A DNA stretch of 64,000 nt from JAGVPT01 sp963827085 (GTDB taxonomy: Bacteria; Bacteroidota; Ignavibacteria; UBA10030; UBA8401). The stretch lies in assembly GCA_963827085.1 (NCBI GenBank), contig CAWGZY010000005.1, positions 310,001-374,000 of the forward strand. The letters run 5' to 3'. The position numbers and the translations under genes were made by a program. Below, one piece after another: positions 34,132-43,170 of this stretch. The notes under the pieces were generated by a model, which searched no databases, was not told where the DNA came from, and saw only the letters and a list, made by a program, of their open reading frames with translations. Every line of letters starts with the position of its first letter. Within the stretch, counting starts at the first letter, position 1.

Positions 34132-34875
34132 ATGCGACAGGAACTTCCCATAGTAGATTTGCCAAGTCCAGCATTGCAGAATGCTGTTCGCAACAAAATG
34201 TTCGTCGATAACCTTGGCCTTGTGAACTTTGTCGTCAACAAGATAGGCCTCTCCTCGTTCCGATCATCGTCAGCTCTGGAGAGGTCGGACCTTGTTCAAT
34301 TCGGGATTATGGGATTGCTGGATGCCATCGAGAGGTTCGACCCCGATCGCGGCGTTCAATTTCAGACGTACGCGGTGAGCCGAATCAAAGGCTCGATTCA
34401 GGATGAGTTGAGGAAGTTGGATTGGGTTCCACGGTCTGTCAGAAGAGCAGAACGTCAGGCAGAGGCGATCGCTCAGCGTGCAGGGCAGATAGAAAGCCGG
34501 ACGACAACCGCCGTCGATATCGCACGCCGGCTTTCTCTCTCGCTTGAAAAGTATGCGGAGATCATCCGCCAAGTCAATAAAATGGCCGGGACATCGCACG
34601 ATGCACCGGAATATGCATCCCGTCTCGATGCGCTTTCGACTGATGAAAAAGACGATCCATCCGAGATTGCAAATCAGCATCAGTTGAAAAACACGATTGT
34701 CGGTGCTGTGGAACACCTTCCCGAGCGGGACCGCCTGATCGTAATGCTCTACTATTATGAAGATCTTACTTTCAAAGAAATTGCTGCCGTGCTGCGGATC
34801 TCGGAATCGCGGGTTTTTCAAATTCACACCACGGTGCTGGACAATTTGCGCACGGTGCTTGCAGGATCACTCTAG
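34132..34875 (+). CDS. fliA: RNA polymerase sigma-28 factor FliA
   Basis: FliA directs late flagellar and chemotaxis promoters. The 247-residue protein shows region 2 (DLVQFGIMGLLDAIERFDPDRGVQFQTYA and SRIKGSIQDELRKLDWVPRSVRR), region 3, and region 4 (LPERDRLIVMLYYYEDLTFKEIAAVLRISESRVFQIH in two contiguous blocks). The length is standard. No anti-sigma factor flgM is found in the window. It starts 67 bases after the small membrane gene, with agagac before the ATG, and is followed after 17 bases by the HDOD-sigma4 fusion. Confidence 0.95.
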   Translation: MRQELPIVDLPSPALQNAVRNKMFVDNLGLVNFVVNKIGLSSFRSSSALERSDLVQFGIMGLLDAIERFDPDRGVQFQTYAVSRIKGSIQDELRKLDWVPRSVRRAERQAEAIAQRAGQIESRTTTAVDIARRLSLSLEKYAEIIRQVNKMAGTSHDAPEYASRLDALSTDEKDDPSEIANQHQLKNTIVGAVEHLPERDRLIVMLYYYEDLTFKEIAAVLRISESRVFQIHTTVLDNLRTVLAGSL

Positions 34876-34892
34876 CAATCGGACAAACGCTT

Positions 34893-35966
34893 ATGAAAAC
34901 AATTGACGTGAAACAACTTCCTCTCGATGTCAAAGTGAAAACGACATCCATGCCTACTGTCGTAGGCGAGATCATGAATCTTGCGAGCGATCCCAGGACC
35001 AGCATCGCCCGCCTCTCCTCTATTCTTTTGAAGGACCCGTCTCTCACGAAGGGTATCTTGCGCAAAGCAAATTCACCGTATTACGGATTTTTCAACAGGA
35101 TCAATTCGCTCGATTTTGCGATCGTTCTCCTCGGATTCGATGTGTTGAAGGAAACGGTTTCGAGCCTCCTCGTCAATAACGCCTTGCGAAAGATGGTGAA
35201 CATCCTTTTCGAATACGAAGAGACATGGAATCACTCGCTGACCTGCGGTATCATCGCCGGGTACGTGGCTGAGAGTTCGAAGCAGTGCGATTCCAACGAC
35301 GCCTTTGTCGCCGGACTGCTTCACGATATCGGATACGTCATTCTTCACCAGTTTGTGAACGACGACGCGGACGCGATCCGGTATGCCAAAAATGGGAGGC
35401 TTCGCACGACGGTCGAAGCGGCATCGGGCGCTTCGCACAGCGAAGCGGGTTTCTGGATTGCGAGCAAATGGCAGCTCCCTTCCCGGATTGCCGAAGCGAT
35501 ACGGTATCATCACACGCCGCAGTTGGCAACTGTTGATGCGGCGCTGACGGCGACAGTGCATGTTGCCGACGTTCTCTGTTCCCGTCTCCAACTCGGTACG
35601 TTCTCGCACGACGGCCCATTAACCTATGACACGGCGGCCGTCAGCCTTATTCAGTTTGACGAAACAGATCTTGACCGCGAACAACTGGAAGAGTACTGCA
35701 TGCAGATGCGGTCGGATATCGACGGCGGACGATCACTTGAGGATTTTGTGAGCGACATTAAGCGAAAATTTGTTGAAGCGATGGGAGATCTTCCGGAAAA
35801 GCAAAGAATTATCCTTGCGCTGTACTACTACGAAAATATCTCCTTCGAAGAAATCGGACGCGTGCTCAAGATCGACGAAACGACGGTAATTGACTTTCAC
35901 GATAGATCACTAACGATGCTAAAAAACGTACTTTGGAACACACAGCCACAGAGAGTAGCGCTATGA
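34893..35966 (+). CDS. HDOD-domain protein with C-terminal sigma region-4-like domain
   Basis: Residues about 10-215 form an HDOD domain (SMPTVVGEIMNLASDP, LRKANSPYYGFFNRINSLDFAIVLLGFDVLK, LLHDIGYVILHQF), a module common in two-component and cyclic-di-GMP signalling. Residues about 298-350 read LPEKQRIILALYYYENISFEE then IGRVLKIDETTVIDFHDRSLTMLK. This aligns closely with region 4 of the adjacent FliA (LPERDRLIVMLYYYEDLTFKE). I know of no standard family with this combination. The tail could bind the -35 element, core polymerase or an anti-sigma factor. The gene overlaps the next HDOD gene as ATGA. Confidence 0.88.
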   Translation: MKTIDVKQLPLDVKVKTTSMPTVVGEIMNLASDPRTSIARLSSILLKDPSLTKGILRKANSPYYGFFNRINSLDFAIVLLGFDVLKETVSSLLVNNALRKMVNILFEYEETWNHSLTCGIIAGYVAESSKQCDSNDAFVAGLLHDIGYVILHQFVNDDADAIRYAKNGRLRTTVEAASGASHSEAGFWIASKWQLPSRIAEAIRYHHTPQLATVDAALTATVHVADVLCSRLQLGTFSHDGPLTYDTAAVSLIQFDETDLDREQLEEYCMQMRSDIDGGRSLEDFVSDIKRKFVEAMGDLPEKQRIILALYYYENISFEEIGRVLKIDETTVIDFHDRSLTMLKNVLWNTQPQRVAL

Positions 35967-36841
35967 TGACGCCAGAACAGATACATGAAAAAGTCAAAAC
36001 GATTATCCAACTTCCCGCGCTTCCCTCAATTGCGCTCGAAGTGGTCGAACTGGTCGATAATCCGAGAACAAGTGCCTCAAAGCTGGGAAGGGTTATCTCT
36101 TCGGACCAAGCGCTTACGGCAAAGGTTTTGAAGATTGCCAATTCTCCGTTCTACGGCTTTCCGAAGAAAATCTCAACGATTGATTTTGCGATCATCGTCC
36201 TTGGTTTTGACGCTTTGAAGGAAATCGTTATCAGCATCTCCCTCGTCAGTTCACTGCAGAAGAAATCCGACAACTATTTCGATGCAAGAATATTCTGGGA
36301 TCATGCGATCTCGACCGGGGTCATTGCACGGCGGCTTGCCCGCGATCTCCACTACCGTATCAGCGGCGAGGTATTCGTCGGAGGTCTCCTCCACGATATG
36401 GGCATCTCTGTTTTGCACCGTTATTTTTCCAATGAGTACCGGCGTATCATCGACATCGTCCGCGATTCGGATCTCTCGATGCTTGAAGCCGAAGAAAGCG
36501 TCCTCGGAGTTACTCACGCCGAGGTTGGAGGCTGGCTCGCTGAACGCTGGAATATGCCGGATCACCTCGTTGAGGCCATCGCGCTCCATCACCAGCCCTT
36601 CAAAGCCGTATTGAACCCCGACCTCGTGGCGTTGATCCATGTCGCGGATGTTATCGCACTCCAACTCAATGGCAATGCGCCGGTAGAATTTGACAAGGGC
36701 GCCAATTATGACCCGCAAGCGCTCGAGAGGCTGCAATTGTCCGACGAAAATGTCTTGAAAGAGTACATGGCAGAGTACGGCGAGGTTATCCAAAGCGATG
36801 TTGAAGAAGTCACTGCATTCGTTTCGGGCCGAGGGTACTGA
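35963..36841 (+). CDS. HDOD-domain protein 2
   Basis: The 292-residue product is a stand-alone HDOD protein (LPALPSIALEVVELVDNP, ILKIANSPFYGF-like LKIANSPFYGFPKKISTID, LLHDMGISVLHRY, VEAIALHHQPF) with no effector domain. It is a paralogue of the gene just upstream but lacks the sigma-like tail. HDOD proteins act as adaptors in motility signalling in several bacteria. The frame opens upstream at a TTG, but ATG 35963 overlapping the previous stop is the better start. The next gene, a kinase, starts three bases after its stop, suggesting a common signalling unit. Confidence 0.87.
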   Translation: MMTPEQIHEKVKTIIQLPALPSIALEVVELVDNPRTSASKLGRVISSDQALTAKVLKIANSPFYGFPKKISTIDFAIIVLGFDALKEIVISISLVSSLQKKSDNYFDARIFWDHAISTGVIARRLARDLHYRISGEVFVGGLLHDMGISVLHRYFSNEYRRIIDIVRDSDLSMLEAEESVLGVTHAEVGGWLAERWNMPDHLVEAIALHHQPFKAVLNPDLVALIHVADVIALQLNGNAPVEFDKGANYDPQALERLQLSDENVLKEYMAEYGEVIQSDVEEVTAFVSGRGY

Positions 36842-36844
36842 ACA

Positions 36845-38214
36845 ATGAAAAATCAAACTGAAAAACCGAAAAGCAGAAATGAACTCCTCGATGAGGCTCT
36901 CCCGCAATTCGAGTCGTTCATCGAAAGCCGGGAAAAGTATATCAAAGCCCTGGAGACAACAATCCAGGCGCTTCGGCAGGAGAATGCGAATTTCAATAAA
37001 AACAATCTTGCGATCCGGAGTTCCATCGACGAACTGGTGGCAATGCAGCGGCTTTCGAATATCGTGAGCACGGCTGTCAGCCCCGAAACAATTTTGACGA
37101 CCCTCTTCGATTTAACCCAGCAGGTCATCCCGGTACTGGAATCCAATATTTTTCTCCTCGACTCGACATCCAACACTCTTCTTCCTCTTGCTCCGGGGCA
37201 AGACCCGCGATTGAAGGAAGAGGCGCAGCAGCAGCTCGAATCGGGAATATGCGACTGGGTGTTCGATGAAAAGAAGACGGTGATTATCCCCGACCTCGAG
37301 AGTCTCGTTGCCACCGGCACAGCAAAGAATTTTGTCATTGTTCCTCTTATCCTGCGCAATCGTTCCATCGGAATCTACCTGATCCATACGGAGAAACCGC
37401 AGCAGGATTTTTCGAATCAAGATATTCAGCTCCTCTCCGTTCTCGCGAATCAGGCTGCCGCAGGCGTCGAAAACTGGCGTACATACGAGGAGCTTGTCAA
37501 CGCGAATAAACAACTGAAATCGTCTGAAGCGCAGATGATCCAGGCTGCAAAGCTCGCCGCTATCGGAGAACTTGCCGCGAGCATCGTCCATGAAATCAAG
37601 AACCCCGTGCAGGTGCTAATGCTCCAGATGGATATGATGCAGCGCGGAGTCGCCCTGCCGAACGGGCTCGACCTTGTGCGGCAGCACGTTCAACGGCTCA
37701 GCACCATTACGAAAAGGCTGATGAATTTTTCGCGCAATGTCTCCGAGGACGTGATGACGCAGCCGACCGACGTCAACAAGGCTATTGAAGACGTCGTGGC
37801 GATGGTTCAACATGAGTACCGTACCGACAAAATTGAAATCGAGTTGGCCCTTTCCACCGACCTTCCCATGGTTGTCGGGAATTCGAATTATCTGCAACAG
37901 GTGTTTCTCAACCTCGCAATCAACGCGCGCGATGCAATGCCCAGGGGGGAAGAATCTTCATCTCCAGCATGCTGGAAGGGTTCAACGTCACAGTTCGATT
38001 TTCGGATACCGGCAGCGGCATTACGCAGGAAAATATTGATAAAATTTTTCAGCCTTTCTTCACGACCAAAGGAGAGGGGAAGGGAACCGGACTTGGTCTT
38101 GCGATCTCGCGAAACATTATCGCTCAACATCAAGGACATATTCGAGTCGAAAGCGAGTTGAATAAAGGAACAACATTTATTATTACACTTCCTATCCGGA
38201 GGGCGCTTCAATGA
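36845..38214 (+). CDS. GAF-domain histidine kinase, frameshifted in the ATPase domain
   Basis: The reading frame from 36845 shows an N-terminal coiled coil, a GAF-like domain (about 65-210), a HisKA domain with H249 in LAASIVHEIKNPVQ, and the start of the HATPase domain (LNLAINARDAMPRG). At the six-G run 37944-37949 the frame changes. The next frame, to 38214, supplies the rest of the ATPase (GRIFISSMLEGF, FSDTGSGIT, FFTTKGEGKGTGLGL). The uninterrupted first frame ends at 38161 with unrelated sequence. The second frame's stop overlaps the next ATG (ATGA), which supports it as the true end. One extra G would restore the gene; sequencing error, phase variation or slippage are all possible. Confidence 0.8.
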
Positions 38215-39143
38215 AGAATAGTCGTTTTCCGTTTCTCAATGTTCTTCACCTGACTATCGCTGCATCCCTGATTGCTTATCTCAGCACAGCAGATGCTGCT
38301 GAAATGCCGCAAACGAAATCGGGCGTTGCCAAGGTTCTTTCGGTACCGCAGAAAAATCCTGGTCCGGTTATTCAAAGGATGGGGCAGCAGAGGATATCCG
38401 CGGCAGCGAAGGGAGGTCAGTTGAAGCCGGCACCGGGTTCTGTGGCTCCGCTTCCTTTCAATACGCTGCAACGGGAAACATTTCCTGGATCCCAAAGTTC
38501 ATCTCGCATGCCGCTCTATGGAGCGAATCCGCCTGAGACAGCGACCGGTGAAACAACTGATAACTCTTCACGCGGTGGTTCTCCCCAAAAGGTTGAGAAA
38601 AATAAACTGAATGCAGCCGTTCCATCCGCCACAGACGGCAACAGCGCAGAGGCAGAGAACTCGGGGGCTGCACAAATCTTTCTTGTGTTAGCGGCATTGT
38701 GCACCGCGCTCGCAGGTACGGCTGTAATTTTGTACCTGATATCGAAGCGCGCTCCGCAGAAGGAGGAGACAAAAGTTATTTCTTCGGAAATTAGGCAGGA
38801 AGTGCAACCCGGACTGTCGGCGCCATTGCCTTCAGAGAAAAAATCCGTAGAACAAGTCGATGTCTATGTTAATGAAGAGCCGGTAGAGGAGGATGCCGCC
38901 GCCGAATTGGCTCAACGCTATCAACGAGGACAGGGAGAGATGCAATTGCTCTTCAGCATTCAAGCTCACGAGAATAAAAAAAGTCCCCTCGCAAATTTGA
39001 TCCACACATCCTCATCGCCGAAAGCGAAGGGGAAGACCAAAAAGCGTGCAAAGAAATTTGGTCTCGGGAAGACCGAAGCTGAGCTTCTCATGCGGCTTCA
39101 GAAGTGCGGGACATCATCCAATCATCTGCAGAGGATGTTATGA
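38211..39143 (+). CDS. Membrane protein with DUF6115-like C-terminal helix, unknown function
   Basis: The 310-residue product has an N-terminal signal-like helix (VLHLTIAASLIAYLSTADA), a long Pro/Ser/Gln-rich, probably disordered segment, a clear membrane helix near residues 150-175 (IFLVLAALCTALAGTAVILYLI), an acidic stretch, and a basic C-terminus. The last 25 residues include AKKFGLGKTEAELLMRLQK, which resembles the helix-turn-helix-like end of DUF6115 proteins of flagellar loci. It overlaps the kinase upstream and flgF downstream by 4 bases each. This points to a motility-associated membrane protein with a cytoplasmic tail; no role can be assigned. Confidence 0.65.
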   Translation: MKNSRFPFLNVLHLTIAASLIAYLSTADAAEMPQTKSGVAKVLSVPQKNPGPVIQRMGQQRISAAAKGGQLKPAPGSVAPLPFNTLQRETFPGSQSSSRMPLYGANPPETATGETTDNSSRGGSPQKVEKNKLNAAVPSATDGNSAEAENSGAAQIFLVLAALCTALAGTAVILYLISKRAPQKEETKVISSEIRQEVQPGLSAPLPSEKKSVEQVDVYVNEEPVEEDAAAELAQRYQRGQGEMQLLFSIQAHENKKSPLANLIHTSSSPKAKGKTKKRAKKFGLGKTEAELLMRLQKCGTSSNHLQRML

Positions 39144-39883
39144 TAAAAGGGATTTACGCGGCAGGTTCGGGTTTGATGCCCCGGATGCTCAAGCTTGAAG
39201 TGATTGCAAATAATCTCGCAAATATCAGTACGACCGGCTTCAAGCGGGACAATATTTTTGTCCAGATTATGAAAGACACGGGCGTCGCACAGGCAAAGGG
39301 AAACGGAGACCTTTCAGGGCTGAAGGTCAGAGAATATACGGACTTTTCTGAAGGGTCGATGAACCAGACAGGCAATAAGCTCGACCTCGCAATTCAGGGT
39401 TCCGGTTTTTTCGCGGCCGAAACTCCGAACGGAGTGCGCTACACGAGAAACGGCAGCTTCAGCCTTTCAACCGATGGAACGATTGTAACTTCCCAAGGAT
39501 ATCCGGTGCTGGGAGCGGGAGGGCCTATTCAATTGCCCAATGTACAGAATTTGACTCAAGGTGAGATTTCCATTAACGAAAGTGGTGAAGTCGTGGCTGA
39601 CGGAAAAAAAATCGGGACGCTCCAGATCGCACAGTTTCCTGATACTTCGGTTTTGAAGAAAGACGGCGGAACATATTTTGTTGCGGATGGAGATGCAAAG
39701 AGCAGTGTTGCTGACGGGAAAACTACGGTTATCCGACAAGGATATCTTGAGGATTCGAACGTTAACGGAATCGAGGAAATGGTTCAGATGATTGAATTGA
39801 GCAGAGGATTCGAATCGGCTCAAAAAACGATGATGTCGCAAGACGGAACGCTTGACAAAGCGAACGACGTAGGCAAGCTGTAG
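39140..39883 (+). CDS. flgF: Flagellar basal-body rod protein FlgF
   Basis: FlgF is a rod subunit between the proximal rod and FlgG. The 247-residue product has the axial N-terminus (MIKGIYAAGSGLMPRMLKLEVIANNLANISTTGF in two pieces), the LDLAIQGSGFFA turn and the C-terminal axial end (GYLEDSNVNGIEEMVQMIELSRGFESAQK). It lacks the longer FlgG-type central domain, and gene order flgF-flgG supports the name. ATG 39140 overlaps the previous stop as ATGA, with gagg at 39131-39134. Confidence 0.9.
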   Translation: MIKGIYAAGSGLMPRMLKLEVIANNLANISTTGFKRDNIFVQIMKDTGVAQAKGNGDLSGLKVREYTDFSEGSMNQTGNKLDLAIQGSGFFAAETPNGVRYTRNGSFSLSTDGTIVTSQGYPVLGAGGPIQLPNVQNLTQGEISINESGEVVADGKKIGTLQIAQFPDTSVLKKDGGTYFVADGDAKSSVADGKTTVIRQGYLEDSNVNGIEEMVQMIELSRGFESAQKTMMSQDGTLDKANDVGKL

Positions 39884-39957
39884 AAAGAAATGGGCTTGTT
39901 CCCGGCTGAGAAGCCTGAGGTTCGAGCTAGGACGAATTCATCAATCAAGGAGTATTT

Positions 39958-40746
39958 ATGAACAGAGCATTGCGAACGGCAGCGACAGGAATGTTCGGAC
40001 AACAACTTAACGTTGACATTATCGCCAACAATCTTGCCAACGTCAACACGACCGGGTTCAAATCGAGCAGGGCCGATTTTCAAGACCTGATGTATCAAAC
40101 GTTGAAAACGAGCGAAATATCAGATAACCCCAATGTACAGCAGGCAACCGAAATCCAGGTAGGGAACGGAACGATCCCGGTGGCGACACCAAAAAGTTTT
40201 GCGCAGGGAGACATCACGCCAACCGCCAATCCGCTCGACGTCGCGATTCAGGGAGAAGGTTTTTTCCAGATACGCCAACCGGACGGTACGACGGCGTATT
40301 CGCGGGATGGATCTTTCCAGATATCAGGCGAAGGGGAACTGGTAACGGCTCAAGGCAATATCGTTGAGCCGGGGTTAACACTCCCTTCAGATACTACGAG
40401 CGTTTCGGTCGCACAGGATGGAACAGTCAACGCGACTGTCGCAGGACAAACTACGCCGACCAAAGTGGGACAGCTTGAGTTGGCAAAGTTTATAAACCCC
40501 GTGGGCTTAAACCCGATTGGAGGCAACCTTTATACGGAAACACCTGCTTCCGGTAAGCCGATTCTTGGAGCTGCGGGAAGCGAAGGTTTCGGTACATTGA
40601 TGCCGCAGTCGCTCGAAGCGTCCAATGTCGATGTTGTCTCAGAGATGGTCAACATGATCGTCGCTCAACGGGCATACGAAATCAATTCAAAGACGATTCA
40701 GACAGTCGAAGATATGCTGACGATGGCAAACAACCTTCAACGCTGA
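39958..40746 (+). CDS. flgG: Flagellar distal rod protein FlgG
   Basis: FlgG forms the distal rod that passes through the P and L rings. The 262-residue product has the family start (MNRALRTAATGMFGQQLNVDI, IIANNLANVNTTGFKSSRADFQDLMYQ split), NPLDVAIQGEGFFQI and the end SLEASNVDVVSEMVNMIVAQRAYEINSKTIQ in pieces. Length equals the conserved 260-262 of the family. The Shine-Dalgarno aagga at 39948-39952 is clear. It lies 74 bases after flgF with no terminator. Confidence 0.95.
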   Translation: MNRALRTAATGMFGQQLNVDIIANNLANVNTTGFKSSRADFQDLMYQTLKTSEISDNPNVQQATEIQVGNGTIPVATPKSFAQGDITPTANPLDVAIQGEGFFQIRQPDGTTAYSRDGSFQISGEGELVTAQGNIVEPGLTLPSDTTSVSVAQDGTVNATVAGQTTPTKVGQLELAKFINPVGLNPIGGNLYTETPASGKPILGAAGSEGFGTLMPQSLEASNVDVVSEMVNMIVAQRAYEINSKTIQTVEDMLTMANNLQR

Positions 40747-40761
40747 TAGGGTAAAGTTTCG

Positions 40762-41454
40762 ATGAACGGAATTTTCACTATAATAACTTTTATTCTTCTT
40801 GGTCAGACGAACGTCGTCGAGGTAGATGAGATCAAGAGCGCCGTGAGCCAATATGTTTTTTCGCGTTTGGACTCAACGATGCGGAAAGATGCGATGATAG
40901 AATTTCGCGGCGGCCTTGAACGGGTAAGCATATCGGGGAATGAACATACACTTCGTGTTGGATTGGGGGAAGAGCGAGTGTTACGTGGGATTGTCTGCCT
41001 TCCTGTGGAGATCACGAGCGGTGGGAAAGTGGCGCGAGAAATGCTTGTATCGCTAAAAATTCGGCTCTTCGGCCAAGTTCTTGTTGCCGGTCGGCAATTC
41101 GGGCGACACTCAAATGTTTTTGGTCAAGATGTGGGCACCAGATATGCCGAATTAACATCAATGCCCGATGACGTCGTCATGCGGAAAGAGCAATTGAGCG
41201 GCAAACGAACATCCAGAATTATCGGCGCGGGCTCCATTCTGCGCGAAAGTTCGCTGGAATTGATTCCGCTTGTCTTCCGCGACGAGCAGGTCACTCTTAT
41301 CGTCAGGGCAGGGCACGTGAAGCTCTCGATGAAAGGTGTAGCAAAAGATGACGGGGTTTTCGGAAGCATGATCGAAGTTCAGAAGCTTGATTCACACGAA
41401 CGAATCGAAGCCGTAGTCATTGATGAACATACGGTTCAAGTTACGACGGAGTAA
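40762..41454 (+). CDS. flgA: Flagella basal-body P-ring assembly protein FlgA
   Basis: FlgA is the periplasmic chaperone for P-ring assembly. The 230-residue product starts with a short hydrophobic, signal-like stretch (IFTIITFILLG), then an N-terminal domain and the C-terminal SAF/ChapFlgA region (SMPDDVVMRKEQLSGKR, GSILRESSLELIPLVFRDEQVTLIVRAG). The similarity is moderate, but the position before flgH and flgI and the SAF features agree. It begins 15 bases after flgG. Confidence 0.85.
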   Translation: MNGIFTIITFILLGQTNVVEVDEIKSAVSQYVFSRLDSTMRKDAMIEFRGGLERVSISGNEHTLRVGLGEERVLRGIVCLPVEITSGGKVAREMLVSLKIRLFGQVLVAGRQFGRHSNVFGQDVGTRYAELTSMPDDVVMRKEQLSGKRTSRIIGAGSILRESSLELIPLVFRDEQVTLIVRAGHVKLSMKGVAKDDGVFGSMIEVQKLDSHERIEAVVIDEHTVQVTTE

Positions 41455-41458
41455 AGTT

Positions 41459-42052
41459 ATGACAACGAAATTTATTCTCACATTATGTATCATAGGTATT
41501 TTTGTCTCGAACGATGCGATCTCTCAGGATATGCGCGAAAATCTGTCGAGATCATTATTCTCCGACCAGAAGGCAAATCATGTCGGAGACGCAGTGACCA
41601 TCCTCGTGGTTGAAACATCGAGCGCGTCGAACACCGCACAAACGACCGCATCGCGAACGAGCAACCTCTCTCTCACAGCTGCCGGAAATATTTCGTCGAC
41701 TCCCGCCGGCACCACTCCGGGTGTGGGTGCGACGGTTGGAACGACGAACTCGTTTACAGGCCAAGGGGGGACCTCGAGCGCGGGATCGATACAGGCAGAA
41801 ATCAGCGCTACGGTGGATTCAGTCCTTCCCAACGGGAACCTCTTCGTCGTCGGGAACCGGAGGATCGTCATCAACGGCGAGGAACAAATTATAAAAATTT
41901 CCGGCGTCGTCCGTCCGTCCGATATCCAAATGGACAACAGTGTTTATTCATACAACATTTCGGATGCGACGATAATCTTCACAGGAAATGGAATTGTGTC
42001 CCGGGCGCAGGAGCCCGGTTGGCTGACAAGATTCCTTCACTGGATATTTTGA
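41459..42052 (+). CDS. flgH: Flagellar L-ring protein FlgH, apparently without lipobox
   Basis: FlgH forms the outer-membrane L ring. The 197-residue product has the family core (SLFSDQKANHVGDAVTILVVETSSASNTA, GNLFVVGNRRIVINGEEQIIKISGVVRPSDI in pieces). The signal peptide is unusual: the only Cys (residue 10, in LTLC) is not in a lipobox, while AIS-Q offers an ordinary signal peptidase I site. E. coli FlgH is a lipoprotein, so membrane anchoring here may differ. It is also shorter than E. coli FlgH (232). ATG 41459 is favoured over an upstream frame start inside flgA, with ggag at 41448-41451. Confidence 0.9.
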   Translation: MTTKFILTLCIIGIFVSNDAISQDMRENLSRSLFSDQKANHVGDAVTILVVETSSASNTAQTTASRTSNLSLTAAGNISSTPAGTTPGVGATVGTTNSFTGQGGTSSAGSIQAEISATVDSVLPNGNLFVVGNRRIVINGEEQIIKISGVVRPSDIQMDNSVYSYNISDATIIFTGNGIVSRAQEPGWLTRFLHWIF

Positions 42053-42063
42053 GGTAAAGGCAT

Positions 42064-43170
42064 ATGAAAACATTGAAGATCGTCATCGTCGCGCTGCTGT
42101 GTTTCATGTTTGCGGTTTCGGCGTACGCAGGGTCGCGGATAAAAGATATCGCCTATTTGCAGGGCATACGCAATCAGCAACTGATCGGCTACGGATTGGT
42201 GGTCGGACTCAACGGCACGGGCGATTCTCAGCGCTCCACCTTCACCCTGCAGTCAGTCTCCAGCATGTTGAAAAGGTTCGGCATTACGGTTCCTCAAAGT
42301 GATTTGCGATTGCGAAATGTTGCGGCGGTGATCGTCACGGCGTCTATTCCCGGTTTCTCAAAGGAGGGAGGTATTATTGATGTTATTGTCTCATCGCTCG
42401 GTGATGCAACAGGGCTCCAGGGGGGAACGCTTCTGATGACGCCTCTATCGGGACTTGACGGCTCTGTGTATGCCACAGCTCAAGGCCCGGTTTCAGTCGG
42501 AGGATTCAGCGCGAGCGTAGGCGGAAACGAGGTGCGCCGTAACCACACCGCGGCTGGAAGAGTTCCGGGTGGGGCGACGATCGAGAAAGCGATGGTTTCG
42601 GAATTCAGCAAAGACTGGTCTATGTATGTCGTGCTCATGCAGTCGGATTTCACGACCGCAGAAAGAATCGCAAGTGCAGTAAATACGAAATTCAAAAGTC
42701 AAATCGCTATTCCGAAAGATGGCTCCACGATTGCGGTGAACGTCCCAGAAGAATACCGCCAGGAAGGAAAACTTGTCGAGTTCGTCTCGCTCGTCGAATT
42801 GCTTGAAGTTTCTCCCGACGTTGCAGCAAAAGTCGTGATCAACGAGCGGACCGGTACGATCGTCATCGGCGGAAATGTCTCCATCCTGCCGGTTGCAATC
42901 TCTTGCGGCGGTCTCAACATCGAAATCCAATCGACTCCCGTTATTTCGCAGCCGGGACCATTATCGAACGGAACTACGGTTTCGACTCAAATGACGACGC
43001 TTACGGCAGGGCTGGATTCTTCAGCTGTCTATGCTCTCGAAGGCGTCGCTACGGTTCAAGATGTTGCAAAGGCGCTTAACTCGATGAAAGTTTCGCCGCG
43101 CGACATCATTGCAATTTTCCAGGCTCTCAAAGAAGCCGGCGCACTGAAAGCGGAATTAGTAATTATTTAA
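42064..43170 (+). CDS. flgI: Flagellar P-ring protein FlgI
   Basis: FlgI forms the P ring in the peptidoglycan layer. The 368-residue precursor has a clear signal peptide (VIVALLCFMFAVSAYA-G), then the highly conserved start SRIKDIAYLQGIRNQQLIGYGLVVGL in two pieces, the RLRNVAAVIVTASIPGF motif, and the conserved end LNSMKVSPRDIIAIFQALKEAGAL. Length matches the family. It lies 11 bases after flgH, with gaggtaaag before the ATG. Confidence 0.96.
   Translation: MKTLKIVIVALLCFMFAVSAYAGSRIKDIAYLQGIRNQQLIGYGLVVGLNGTGDSQRSTFTLQSVSSMLKRFGITVPQSDLRLRNVAAVIVTASIPGFSKEGGIIDVIVSSLGDATGLQGGTLLMTPLSGLDGSVYATAQGPVSVGGFSASVGGNEVRRNHTAAGRVPGGATIEKAMVSEFSKDWSMYVVLMQSDFTTAERIASAVNTKFKSQIAIPKDGSTIAVNVPEEYRQEGKLVEFVSLVELLEVSPDVAAKVVINERTGTIVIGGNVSILPVAISCGGLNIEIQSTPVISQPGPLSNGTTVSTQMTTLTAGLDSSAVYALEGVATVQDVAKALNSMKVSPRDIIAIFQALKEAGALKAELVII

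Noticed and set aside
39884..39957. Possible terminator between flgF and flgG
   Set aside because: Only a 5-bp stem (ggctt/aagcc) with a long loop and no T-run can be drawn.
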